16,122 nucleotides of DNA from positions 1 to 16,122 of the forward strand of contig DASVEW010000091.1 of assembly GCA_036380355.1 (NCBI GenBank), read 5' to 3'. Under the pieces are notes generated by a model, which was not told the DNA's origin, did no database searches, and was given only the letters and a program-made list of their open reading frames with translations. Each line of letters starts with the position of its first letter. Position 1 is the stretch's first letter. Below, piece by piece: positions 1-10,900 of the stretch. Source of the stretch: JACDAN01 sp036380355 (GTDB taxonomy: Bacteria; Actinomycetota; Thermoleophilia; Gaiellales; Gaiellaceae). A program made the position numbers and the translations under genes.

Positions 1-18
1 CGGTCCACCGGCCGAAGA

Positions 19-1983
19 CTACGGACAGACCCGTACGTGGTCCGTGCGGCAGCGGTCGGGCCCGGGGCCGCCGACCACGCGGTCGTTGCCGCGACGGCCG
101 TCGCGCACGACAAGCATGTCCCGGCCGGCGCCGCCGAAGAGGTGGTCACGTCCCGGGCCGCCGTCGAGTCGGTCGCGGCCGGGGCCGCCATACAGGACGT
201 CGTTGCCGCGCCCGCCCTCGATCCAATCGTTGCCGGCGCCGCCGTAGAGACGGTCGTTCCCGCCCATGCCGAAGATCACGTCGTTCCCGCCGAGGCCGCA
301 GATGACGTCGTTCTTCGGCGTGCCGCGGAGGACGTCCGGCCCCGGCGTGCCGATCAGGCTGCAGCCCGCGCTCGAGACGCCGCGCGACAGCGGCTCGGCG
401 AGGTAGCTCTGGCCCGCGCGCAGGACGACGTCGGCCTTGCGGACGAAGTCGCGGACTCCGATGACGCCTTCCTCGACGGTCGTGAGCGTGCCGTCGCAGC
501 GATCCTCGGTCTTCCAGATCGTCCCTCGGACCGTTGCCGAGCTGTACCGCCCCCTCGTCCGGTACTTGCCCTTGCCGCTCCCCCAGACCCGGCGTACGGG
601 CTTCTTGCTCTTGGCCTGCCACGAGAAGGCGGTCTCGAGGCACGTGAAGTCCCCGCCGTCGAGCCGCAGCTCGGGGAATGCTGCCGCGTTGGCCTGGAGC
701 AACGTGAAGAGCCCCTCGTAGAACTGGCTCGTCTCGAGGATTCCGCCGGCCCTCGCCGCAGTCAGCTGGATCCTGCCGTTCGTCGTGTCGACCTGGGTGC
801 CCACGGGAAGCTGGTCCGTGGCCGTCAGCTGGACGAAGCGGTCGGTTCCCGGCTCGCGCACGAGCACGACGCCCTGAATCGGGACGGCGTTGACGTTCCG
901 CGCGGGCGTCGGCGGCGGCGGGTTGAAATGGGCCGTGACGGAGCGCGCCGCGCTCATCGTGACGATGCAGGCGCCGGAGCCGGAGCAGGCGCCGCTCCAG
1001 CCGGCAAACGTCCACCCGGGGTCGGGCGCGGCGAAGAGCGCGACGCTCGTCCCCTCCTCGTAGACCGCGGAGCAGGTCGCGCCGCACGCGATCCCCGGCG
1101 GCGAGCTCGAGACGAATCCGTCCCCCGTCTTCCCGACGGAGAGCGTGTGCTGGTCCGGCGGGGTTCCGAAGCGCGTGACCGTGGTGAAGACGACCTGGCC
1201 CCCGGGCGGAACGGCCGCGTTCCATTGCTGGCTCTGCGTCGGATCCTGGCCGCCCGAGACGATGCCGTTGTGCTCCGGCGCAATGCCGTTGCTGCTCGTG
1301 ATCTCCGGCTCGTAGTCGTAGGGCTGGATCGTCCATGCGTCCGGCGTGTCGTCCCCGCCCAGGGAGCCGGCGATTCCGACGAGGGTCGCGGGCGCGGCGG
1401 CGTCGTCGCCCGGCTCGAACTGGTACAGGAGGGCTCCGGCCGGTGCGGCGGCGGCGCCGTCCGCCTGGGAGCCGTCGAAGAGGAGGCTCGCATCGAGGTG
1501 GCGGACGAGCACGAGCGGTGCGACACCCTCGCCGATGTTCGTCAGGCGGTAGGTCTGGGTCAGTGCCGAGGTCTTGCGGTCGACCGGCGAGAGCTCCTGC
1601 GTGAGCTCGAGCCGGATGCTCCCCAGATCCTCGCGCGTCGTCACCGACTGCGGGCCGGCCGCGAGAACCTCCGCGGGCTGGCCGTCGACGCAGTCGAGCA
1701 GGAACTCGCCCTCCGAGCTGAGGTACAGGCCGGAGAAGAACGTCGTGCCCGCGGCACCGTAGCCTCCGGGCGGGTTGAACACGGCGTCGGCGACTCCGAG
1801 CCGGCGGCCGAAGGCGCCGAGACCGTCGACGGCCACGCGGACCGCTCCCTCGGTCGTCGCGGGGTCGCCGTTCGCCAGCGTGTACGGCCCGCAGGGGACC
1901 TGCGCGCCGGCCACTGGAAGCTGGGCGGCGCCGGCCGCGAGGGCGACCACCGCGACCGCGACTGCGACCAGCCGGCCTCTCAT
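19..1983 (-). CDS. Exported InlB-repeat/FecR-like protein with RTX calcium-binding tail (654 aa)
   Basis: Function is unknown; it is probably an extracellular calcium-binding protein. From the ATG at 1983, residues 1-28 form a Sec signal peptide (MRGR, a long Val/Ala core, then AGA-Q). Residues about 30-275 are a beta-rich region I do not recognise. Residues about 280-353 look like an InlB-type bacterial repeat (GWTFAGWSGAC followed by a Val-x-Ala-His-Phe end). Residues about 362-533 resemble FecR-like regions of exported actinobacterial proteins (LPVGTQVDT, TEDRCDGTLT, VRDFV). Residues about 541-654 hold about seven RTX nonapeptides of the GGxGNDxL type and end in Cys-Pro. The start overlaps the giant gene's stop as ATGA, and no Shine-Dalgarno is evident, so translational coupling is likely. 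An ATG 11 codons upstream (2016) would put a charged extension before the signal peptide and is less likely. The gene ends 18 bases from the window edge, so its terminator is not visible. Confidence 0.85.
   Translation of the reverse strand: MRGRLVAVAVAVVALAAGAAQLPVAGAQVPCGPYTLANGDPATTEGAVRVAVDGLGAFGRRLGVADAVFNPPGGYGAAGTTFFSGLYLSSEGEFLLDCVDGQPAEVLAAGPQSVTTREDLGSIRLELTQELSPVDRKTSALTQTYRLTNIGEGVAPLVLVRHLDASLLFDGSQADGAAAAPAGALLYQFEPGDDAAAPATLVGIAGSLGGDDTPDAWTIQPYDYEPEITSSNGIAPEHNGIVSGGQDPTQSQQWNAAVPPGGQVVFTTVTRFGTPPDQHTLSVGKTGDGFVSSSPPGIACGATCSAVYEEGTSVALFAAPDPGWTFAGWSGACSGSGACIVTMSAARSVTAHFNPPPPTPARNVNAVPIQGVVLVREPGTDRFVQLTATDQLPVGTQVDTTNGRIQLTAARAGGILETSQFYEGLFTLLQANAAAFPELRLDGGDFTCLETAFSWQAKSKKPVRRVWGSGKGKYRTRGRYSSATVRGTIWKTEDRCDGTLTTVEEGVIGVRDFVRKADVVLRAGQSYLAEPLSRGVSSAGCSLIGTPGPDVLRGTPKNDVICGLGGNDVIFGMGGNDRLYGGAGNDWIEGGRGNDVLYGGPGRDRLDGGPGRDHLFGGAGRDMLVVRDGRRGNDRVVGGPGPDRCRTDHVRVCP
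24..360 (-). repeat. RTX nonapeptide repeat tail of the 654-aa protein
   Basis: This stretch encodes about seven glycine/aspartate nonapeptides (GNDVIFGMG, GNDRLYGGA, GNDWIEGGR and relatives). Such repeats fold as a calcium-bound parallel beta-roll in the hemolysin-type family. The block is framed by four cysteines: one before the repeats, one in DVICGLGG, and C645 and C653 near the end. The order and spacing match the giant protein's tail. The last copies are degenerate, with Arg-Asp replacing Asn-Asp, which is usual at the ends of RTX arrays. Confidence 0.85.
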
Positions 1984-4900
1984 GGGCAGAAGGTGACGAC
2001 GCCCGCTGCGATGCATCGATCGCCGCCCGGGCCGCCGCGGGCGAAGTCGAGCCGGTCGTGCTGGAGGCGGTCCCTGCCCGGGCCTCCGAACAGGCGATCG
2101 GCCCCCGCGCCGCCGTTCAGGAAGTCGTTGCCGTAGCTGCCGTGGAGGAGATCCTTCCCGCGGCCGCCGAAGAGCACGTCGGGACCACGCCCACCGTCGA
2201 GCCGGTCGCTGCCGGGGCCGCCCTGGAGGCGGTCCCTGCCCGGGCCGCCCTTGAGGACGTCGTTCCCGGCGCCGCCGAGGAGGACGTCGTTCCCGGCGCC
2301 GCCGAGGAGGACGTCGTTGCCGCCGAACCCGATCAGGACGTCGTCGCCGCCGAGACCGCAGATCACGTCCCGGCGCGGGGTTCCGCGCAGGACGTCACGG
2401 GCAGCGGTGCCGCGAATCGTGCAACCGTCGCGCCGCTGGGCCGCCGCGCGCGCGACCGGAAGCGGGACGCGCGTCGTCGCGCTCGCCGTGTTGTTCAGCG
2501 TGGCCGGGTCGGGCTCGTTGCCCGAGACCGTCGCCGTGTTCGTGTGCACACCGGCCTCGGCCGTCGTGGCGACGATGCTGAGCGCGGCAGCCGTGCCGCT
2601 CGCGAGCGTCCCGATCGAACAGGCGACGAGGGGCGTCGTCGGGCACGCCGTCTGGCCGACGGCGGCCGAGACCACGTCGAGGCCCTCCGGAAGCGCGTCC
2701 CTCACCACGACTCCCGTTGCCGGGAAGGGCCCGCTATTCCGCACGGTGAGCTCGTAGGTCACGGTCCGGCCGACCGCACTCGCCGCGGGCGCGGTCATGG
2801 CCAGCGAGAGGTCCGCGGTCGGGGTCACCGGCACGGGCGGCGGAGGAGGCGGCGGAGGCGGAGGCGGCACGAGCGAGTCGTCGTTGAGGATCGTGATCGT
2901 CCCGACGGAAACGGCGAGGCCGGCGTTCGACGCCGCGGACAGCTGCACGGTGAGCGTCTCGTCGAGCTCGACGTCTGTGTCGCCGTGGATGCTGACCGGG
3001 ATCGTCTTCGACGTCTCGCCCGGCGCGAAGCTCAACGTGCCGCTCGTCGCCGTGTAGTCCGTGGGCTGCGTCGCCGTCCCGTCGGCGGTGGCGTAGTCGA
3101 CGGCGACCGTCTTGCCGCTCCGGCCCGAGAGGCTCACCGTCAGCAAGGCCGTCTGGCTGCCCGCGTCGCCCTCGTTCACGTTCAGGTTCGAGATCGAGAG
3201 GCTCGAATCGGCGTCGTCGTCCTCGATCGTCACCGTCGCTGTGCCGTCACCGACGCCCGCGCCCGAGGAGCTGACGACGACGAGCGACAGCGTCTCGTCG
3301 TGCTCCGGCAGCGTGTCGCCGAGGATCTTGACGGCGACGGTCTTCGTCTGCTCGCCGACTGCGAAGTCGACGCGCCGCTCGTCGAGCGTGCCGTAGTCGA
3401 CGTCGGGCGTGGCGGTGCCGGGGTTCGTGGAGACACTGACCTCGACGGGGACGCTCGCCGCGCTCGAGAGCTCCACCGTGACGTCGACGACGTGCTCTCC
3501 GGCGTCGCCCTCTCCGACGGCCGCGTCGACCACGCTGACGGCGGGTGTCCCGCCCTCGCCGGCGGGGACGATCTCGATCGAGACGACTCCCGTGTCGGTG
3601 TCCACACCGTCGCTGACGGTGTACTCGAAAGTGTCGTCACCGGTCGCGCCCGGGCTCGGGGTGTAACGGACACGGTTGTCGTCGAGAACCGTCGTCGTCC
3701 CCCTGGCTCCGTCCGTCGAGCCCGTGACCGTCAGCGCATCGCCGTCGACGTCCGTGTCGTTGGCGAGCACGTCGATCGTCCGGGGCGCGTCCTCGACCGT
3801 GACGGACTCGTCGTCCCGTGCGGCGGGTGCGTCGTTCACCGGCGTGACGGTGACGTTGACGATGCCGGTGAGCTCGCCGCCGTTCCCGTCGGAGACCGTG
3901 TACGTGAATGTGTCCGGGCCGTTGTAGTCCGGATCCGGCTGGTAGCGGACGGAAGCGAGCTCGGTCGTCCCGTGCAGGGCGTCGCCGACCGCGGTGACAG
4001 TCAGCGTGTCCCCGTCTACATCTGTGTCGTTCGCGAGCACGTCCACGGGCGTGAACTCGCTGTCCTCGGCGACTGTGACGGAGTCGGCGACCGCGATCGG
4101 CGCATCGTTGACGGGCGTGATCGTGAGCGAGGCCGTAGCCAGGCTTGAAGCTGCGCCCTCGCTGTCCGTGGCCTGGAACCTGAAGGAGGCCGCGCCGTTG
4201 AAGTTGGCCGTCGGAGTGAAGGTCGCCTGGTTCCCGTTCAGGCTGACCGTGCCGCCGACGACCTCGCTCGTGGAGAAGGTGAGCGCGTGGCCCTCGACGT
4301 CGGTGGCGGGCAGCGTCAGCGTCTCGGACGTGTCCTCGGCGAAGGTGCGGGAGAAGTCGGTCGCGACCGGTGCGTCGTTGACGGCCTCCACGAAGATCCC
4401 CGTGACGACGACGTCCGAGTTCGTGCCGTCGGAGACGCGCCAGGTGAACGTGTCCGAGCCGTTGAAGTTCGGGTCCGGCGTGTACGCCACGCTGGAGCCG
4501 AGGCCGGAGACATGGCCGTGCTCCGGCTGGGTCAGGACCTGGAAGGTGAGCTCCTCGTCGTCGTTGTCGAACGCCGCGAGCGTGAACGGCACCGGAAGGA
4601 GCGGGTCCTCCGGCGTGAAGATCGACGCTTCGCGCTCGCCGATCGGACTGAAGTCGTCGTCCTCGATCGTCCCGACCCCGACGGCGTCGTTCAACGACGC
4701 GCCGATCGGGCCCGAGAGCACGACGTTGAACGTCTCGTCGCTCTCGTCGAGGTTGTCGCCGGTGATCGGGACCTCGATCTCCTTCGAGGTCTCACCGACG
4801 TCGAAGACGAGCGGAGAGGCCGGCGTTCCGGCCGAGTGGTCGTCCCCGTCGGTCGAGATGTCGACGAGCCCGTAGCTCACGGTGACCGGCGTCGTCGCCG

Positions 4901-7900
4901 CGGGCGTCAGCGTGACCGTGAAAGTCGCAGTCGCATCCGTGCCGTCGGTCTCGTCCACAGAGACATCGTCGATCGAGAGCTGTGAGGCGCCCGCCCCTTG
5001 GTCATCGTCGAGGATCGTGGCGACACCGCGGGTCTTCGCGATCGTCGCGTCGATCGGGCTCGTCAGGTCGACGAAGAAGTTCTCGTCGAACTCGATCCGG
5101 TCATCCGCGTCGACCTGGACGGTTACGAGCTTGGAGGTCTCGCCCGGCCCGAAGACGAGCAGCCCGTCGGTGGCCGTATAATCCGCCTCCGCCGTGGCCG
5201 TGCCGTCGGCCGTGTCGAAGTCGACGGTGATCGGCCGCTCGCTCTCGTGGGACAGGGAGACCTCGAGGTCGAACGGCGTCGTCGTTCCCGTGCCCTCCGC
5301 CTTGACGACGTCCCCGATCGTGATCGCCGGCGGGTCGTCGTCGTCCAGGATCGTGATCGTCGCCTGTTCGTCCGTCAGCACGGTGTTGCTCGGGCTCGTC
5401 AGGTTGACGAGGAACGTCTGGTCGGGCTCGTCGCGCTGGTCGTCGACGATCGCCACGTCGAACGTCTCGCTGGTGTCGTTCGGCGCGAAAGCCAGCGTGC
5501 CGCTCGTCGCCTCGTAGTCGCTGCCGGCGTGCGCCGTCCCGTCGGCGGTCGCGTAGTTCACGGTCACCTGCTCGCTCGACGGCGCGGACAGGGTCACGGT
5601 GATCGTCTTCGTCCCAGCGCCCTCGGCGACGGAGTCGTCGGCCGCCCCGCCTCCCGGCACCGCGAACAGCTCGACGGTCGTCGGGTCGTAGCGCGCCTCG
5701 AAGACGAGGCTGCCCGGGAGCGGCGACGGCGTGCTCGTCACGAGGTCGAACGTGTCGCTCCTGGGAGCCGCCGTAACGACGTCGATGCCGACGCCGGTGA
5801 CCGGCGTGAACGGGCCGACGATCATGCCCGCCAGGGTTCCCGCGAGCGTGGCCTCGCCTGTTACGACGAGGCGGTCGTAGTCCGTTCCCGCCGTGCCGGT
5901 CCCTCCCACCTCGATTTCGAGCGTCCCGGCCGGCGTCTGCGAGTAGGTGCCGCCGACCGTCAGGATCCCGGCCGAGGCGCCCGGCGCGACCGTGCCGCTG
6001 TTCGTGACGTCCTGGAAGTAGGTGCCGGTGCCGCGCAGGACGCCCTGGTTCATCACGTCGGGACCGGGCACCGCCTCGGTGAAGAGATCGCGGCCGTTGA
6101 CGATCGAGAAGTCCCCGGCCGGCCCGTTCGTCGCGAAGCGGCGGAGCCCGTCCAGGCCCGGGGTCCCGTTGTCGAGAATCCTCGACGCGGCGCCGTCGAG
6201 CACGACCTTCGCGTTGTTCGTGACGATGTCCGCGCCGTTGAAGCGCAGCGTGTCCTGGACGAGATACGTGCCGCCGGTCAGGACGTCCGTCGTCGCGTTG
6301 TAGTTTGCGAACGCGCCGTTCACGTGGAGCGTCCCGACCCTTGCCTCGATCGTGCCGCCCGTGTTGTCGAAGGGGACGTCGATCCGCGTCGTCCCTGTGC
6401 CCGCGCTCTTGCGCAGGACGCCGGTGTTGTTCAGCTGGGAGACGCCGCCGTGATTGTGGTGGTAGATCTGGTTGTTCTGGATGTCGAACAGGCCGCTGTT
6501 GTCGAAGACGGTCACGTTCCCCGTGTGGATGTCACCCGTGCCGCTCCAGACGACCGCTCCTGCGTTGTCGAGCACCCGGCGCAGCGTCTTCGTCCCGGTG
6601 CCGCTCAGGTTCAGCGTCACGCCCGCCGGCACCGCGGTCGTTCCGGAGTCGAGCATCTGGCCGCCCGTCCAACTGGACGCGCCGGGCCCGGTCAGGGTGA
6701 ACACGCCTGATCCGCCCACGATGCCGCCTGACTGGTTGAGGACGTCCGTGACGGAATCGGACGCGTTGAAGTTGGCCGTACCGCTGGTGACCTCGGTCGT
6801 GCCGAGGTCGTAGCCGCCGCCGACGTTCGCGGTCCCGCCGGCGAAGCGCACCGTGCCGCCGCCGCTCAGGCTCGAGTCCGCCGCCAGGTCGTGGGTTCCG
6901 CCGCCGAACTGCAGCGTCGACGGCACGAGGAACTCGCCCGAGCTCGCGTTCGGCCCGTCCCCGCCGTCGAACGACAGCGTCCCGGTCAGCACCTCGACCG
7001 TGCCGTCGTTGTCCACGGGCGGGTCGAAGTCCGACGTGCCGGGACCGGCGCTCTTGCGCAGCGTTCCGGTGTTGTTCAGCTGCGAGATGCCGCCGTGGTT
7101 GTGGTGATACGTCTGGTTGTTCTGGATGTCGAACAGGCCGCTGTTGTCGAAGACGGTCACGTTCCCCGTGTGGATCTCACCCGTGCCGCTCCAGGTGACC
7201 GTCCCGGCGTTCGAGAGCACCCGCCGCAGCGTCTTCGTGCCCGTCCCGCTCAGGTTCAGCGTCGCGCCCGCCGGCACCGCGGTCGTCCCCGAGCCGAGCA
7301 TCTGCCCGCTCGTCCAGCTCGAGGCGCCCGGCCCCGTCATGGTCAGCACGCCCGAGCCCCCGAGCGTCCCGCCGGACTGGCTGAAGACGTCCGTCACCGA
7401 GCTCGCGGCTTCGAAATTCGCCGTTCCGCTCGTGATCTCCGTGGTCGCGACGTCGTAGGCTCCGCTCACGTTCGTCGTGCCGCCCTGGAAGCGCACGATT
7501 CCCGGTCCGTCGACGCTCGAGCCGCCGGCCAGGTCGTAGGTTCCGCCGCCGAATTGCAGCGTGGCGGGGACGAGGAACTCGCCGGTGCTCGCATTGGGCC
7601 CGTCGCCGCCGTCGAACGACAGCGTCCCCGTCAGCACCTCGACCGTGCCGTCGTTGTCGACCGGCGGATCGATGTCCGACATGCCGGTGCCCGCGCTCTT
7701 GCGCAGGACGCCGGTGTTGTTCAGCTGCGAGACGCCGCCGTGGTTGTGGTGGTAGGTCTGGTCGTTCCGGATGTCGAAGACACCGCTGTTGTCGAACACC
7801 GTCACGTTGCCGGTGTGGATCTCCCCGGTACCGGCCCACGTCACGGTCCCGGCGTTCGAGAGCACCCGCCGCAGCGTCTTCGTGCCCGTCCCGCTCAAGT

Positions 7901-10900
7901 TCAACGTCACGCCGGCCGGCAGCTCCGTCGTCCCCGACCCCGACATCTCGCCGCCCGTCCAGCTCGAGGCGCCCGGCCCGGTCAGGGTCAGCACGCCGGT
8001 GCCGCCGATCGTGCCGCCCGACTGCCTCAGGATGTCCACCGCCGGCGCGCTGCTGAGGTTGGCCGCGCCGCTCGTGACCGTCAGCATCCGGACGTCGAAC
8101 GTGCCGCTCTGGGAGTTCACGGCGCCTGTGGTTACGCGGACCGTGCCGAGCCCGTGGACCGAGGCCGCCGGGGCGAGATCGTGCGTGCCGCCGCCGAACT
8201 GCATGACGCCGCCGTCCGAGACATCGAAGCTGCCGACGCTGTCGTTGACGTCGCCGCCGGACAGGTTCAGCAGGCCGTGCACGACGTCAACGCCGCTCGC
8301 CGCCGCGTCGTTGTCGAACGGGATGTCGACCGTGCTCGAGCCCGCGAAGCCCTCGAGGTCGCGAACGCGCAGCCTCACCTTGTCGGCGTAAGCGTTGTTG
8401 TAGGTCGATCCGCCCTCGGCCCGGTTCGCGATCGCCTCGAGCCGGATCGTCCGCGTTCCGGCCGGGACCACTGCCGAGGCCGACCGGAAGACGAACCCCG
8501 TGACGTTGTCGCGATCCGCGGCAAGCACCGGCCCGATCGTCGCCCGGCCTAGCTCGATCGCCCCGCTCAGGAAGACCGCGTTCACCGTCATCGCGTCGTC
8601 CTCGTCGCCGGTCCCGCCGAGCTCGCCCTCGAGCACGGCGGTGAACTCGCCCGAGTCGACGGCGGCCGCCGAGCCCGAGACGTCGAGCGTCTGGCTGATC
8701 CTCGACTCCACATTCGCCGGGCCGCCGGCGAAGAAGTTCGCACCGGCGCCGGCAGGCGCGTCCGAGACTGCAGGGAAGCCGGCCGCGCCGTACGGGACGA
8801 CCGTGAAGTTGTCGACGCGCGTCCAGCCGGGGATCGAACCGACGGCATTGCCGTTCGGGTCGGCCGCGCCGTCCTCGCCGCTCCAGTTCGCCGTCTGCCC
8901 GCCCGGCGCGCCGATCTTCGTCACGAGGCCGCCCGGGACGTTGAGGAACTGCACCTCGCCGCCGCCACTCGAGATCGTCTGCCCGTCGCGGAACTCGAAG
9001 GTGCCGGCGTTCCGGATCGTCGCGCCGGACGGCGTCCCACCGCCGACGCTCCAGGTGCCCGGCACCGTCCAGGTGATCAGGCCCTGGTTGAACAAGGTGC
9101 GCTTCCCTGAGAGGGTGCGCGACCCGCCCGTCAGCTCGAGCGTCGCGCCGGACGTGATCCTCGTCTCGCCGTTGTCCGTCTGCGTGCCGCCGTGCCAGGT
9201 GAAGCGCTCGGTGATCTCGAGGACGTCGTTCCCGCCCACCGTGCCGCCTGTCTGGACCAGCCGGGTCGTCGTGGCGGGCGTGGCGTCGAGCGGCCCCGTG
9301 ACGTTGAAGTTGACCGTGCCGCCGGTGACCTCGGTGGGGCTCGTGACGTCGTAGTCCCCGACGATGTTCGTCGTGCCGCCGCTGACGAGGACGCGGCCGG
9401 CGGCGGTGAGCGTCGAGCCCGCGTTGAGATTCTGCGTGCCGCTCGCGAAGTCGAGCGTCGCCCCGGCTGCGACCGTGAACGACCCGGTGCTGGTCGAGGC
9501 CGGCGCCGAGCTCTGCGTCAGCTGCAGCGTGCCCGTGTCGACCGCCACGGAGCCGGCGTTGTTGAGCGCTGCCTGCACGAAGCTGACGCCCGTCCCGCCG
9601 CTCTTCGTGAAGGTGCCCGCGTTCTCGAAGCGCGGCCCGGCCCCCGCGCCCCAGTCGATGTCGCTGTCGCCCGTGATCGAGAACGTCCTGCCGGCGCTGT
9701 TCGCAACCACGGCTCCGTTGTCCATCCGGAACGTGCCGTCCGCGAGCGTCGTATTGCCGTTCAGCTCCAGCGTGCGGTTGCTGAGGAACTTGTGCGCGTT
9801 CACGGTCATGGTCAGACCGCCGTTGACGACCGTCTTCGTGTCCGCTGCGGCGCCAGCGTTCATCGAGCCTCCCGACCAGGTCATCGCCCCAGTCACCGAC
9901 AGGTCGCCGGTGCCCGCCAGCGTCCCGCCGCTCAGCGCGTAGGTCCCGGTCGTGCCGTCGCTCGCCGCAGTGACCAGGCTCAGCGTGCCGCCGCTCTGCG
10001 CGATCGAGGCCACGCTCGGGCCGGGCGTCAGGTTCAGCGCCCCTCCGGTCACCTCCAGCGCGCCGGAGTGCGTGTACGCGCCGGCCGCGCTCGCCGTCCC
10101 GCCGCTCATCCGAACCGTTCCGGCGCCCGCGATGTTCGAGCCGGCGTTCAGGTTGTGCGTGCCGCCGGCAAAGTCGAGCGTCGCGCCCGGCGCAGCGGTG
10201 TATGAGCCGGTGCTGTTCGCGACGGGCCCCGAGGTATGCGTCAGCTGGAGCGTCCCGCTGCCGGCCGTGACGGACCCGGTGTTGTTGACCGCCGCCTGCA
10301 CGAAGCTGACGCCCGTCCCGCCGCTCTTGCGGAACACGCCGCCGTTCTCGAAGCGCGGCCCGGCGCCGGTGCCCCAGTCGATGTCGCCGTCGCCGGTGAT
10401 GTCGAACGTGCTCCCGGCGTTGTTGACGGCGACGGCGCCGTTGTCCATCCGGAACGTGCCTTCGGCGAACGTAGTGTCACTGTTCAGCTCCAGCGCGCGG
10501 TTGCTGAGGAACTTGTGCTGGTTCACGTTCAGCGTGAGGCCGCCGTTCACAACCGTCTTCGTGTCGGCCGCGCCTGCCGCGTTCATCGAGCCGCCCGACC
10601 AGCTCATCGCCCCCGTGACCGTCAGGTCTCCGGGACCGGCGAGGGTGCCGGCGCTGAGCGTGTAGCTGCCGGCGCTCCCGTCGCTTGCGGCAGTGACCAG
10701 GTTGAGCGTCCCGCCGCTCTGCGCGATCGAGGCCACGTTCGGAGCGGGCGTCAGGTTGAGCGCGCCCCCTGTGACGCCGAGCGATCCCGTGAACGGAAAG
10801 CCGCCGTCGACGTTGGCGGTGCCGGCGGTGACGCGGAAGGTGCCGGCGCCGGAGATCTCAGAACCCGCGTTGAAGCCATGCGTCCCGCCGGTCACCTCGA

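Noticed and set aside
1984..2016. Upstream ATG at 2016 for the 654-aa protein
   Set aside because: It would put a charged stretch before an already complete signal peptide; the ATGA coupling at 1983 is more natural.
37..2136. Long plus-strand open frame of about 700 codons opposite the RTX genes
   Set aside because: Arg/Ala/Val-rich translation with no domain, lying antisense to a gene with a signal peptide and recognisable repeats. Long antisense frames are expected at this GC content.
2058..8552. Series of long plus-strand frames (2058-4148, 4998-6710, 6891-8552)
   Set aside because: They mirror the repeats of the giant minus-strand gene (their own repeats follow its period), have biased composition and no recognisable family.
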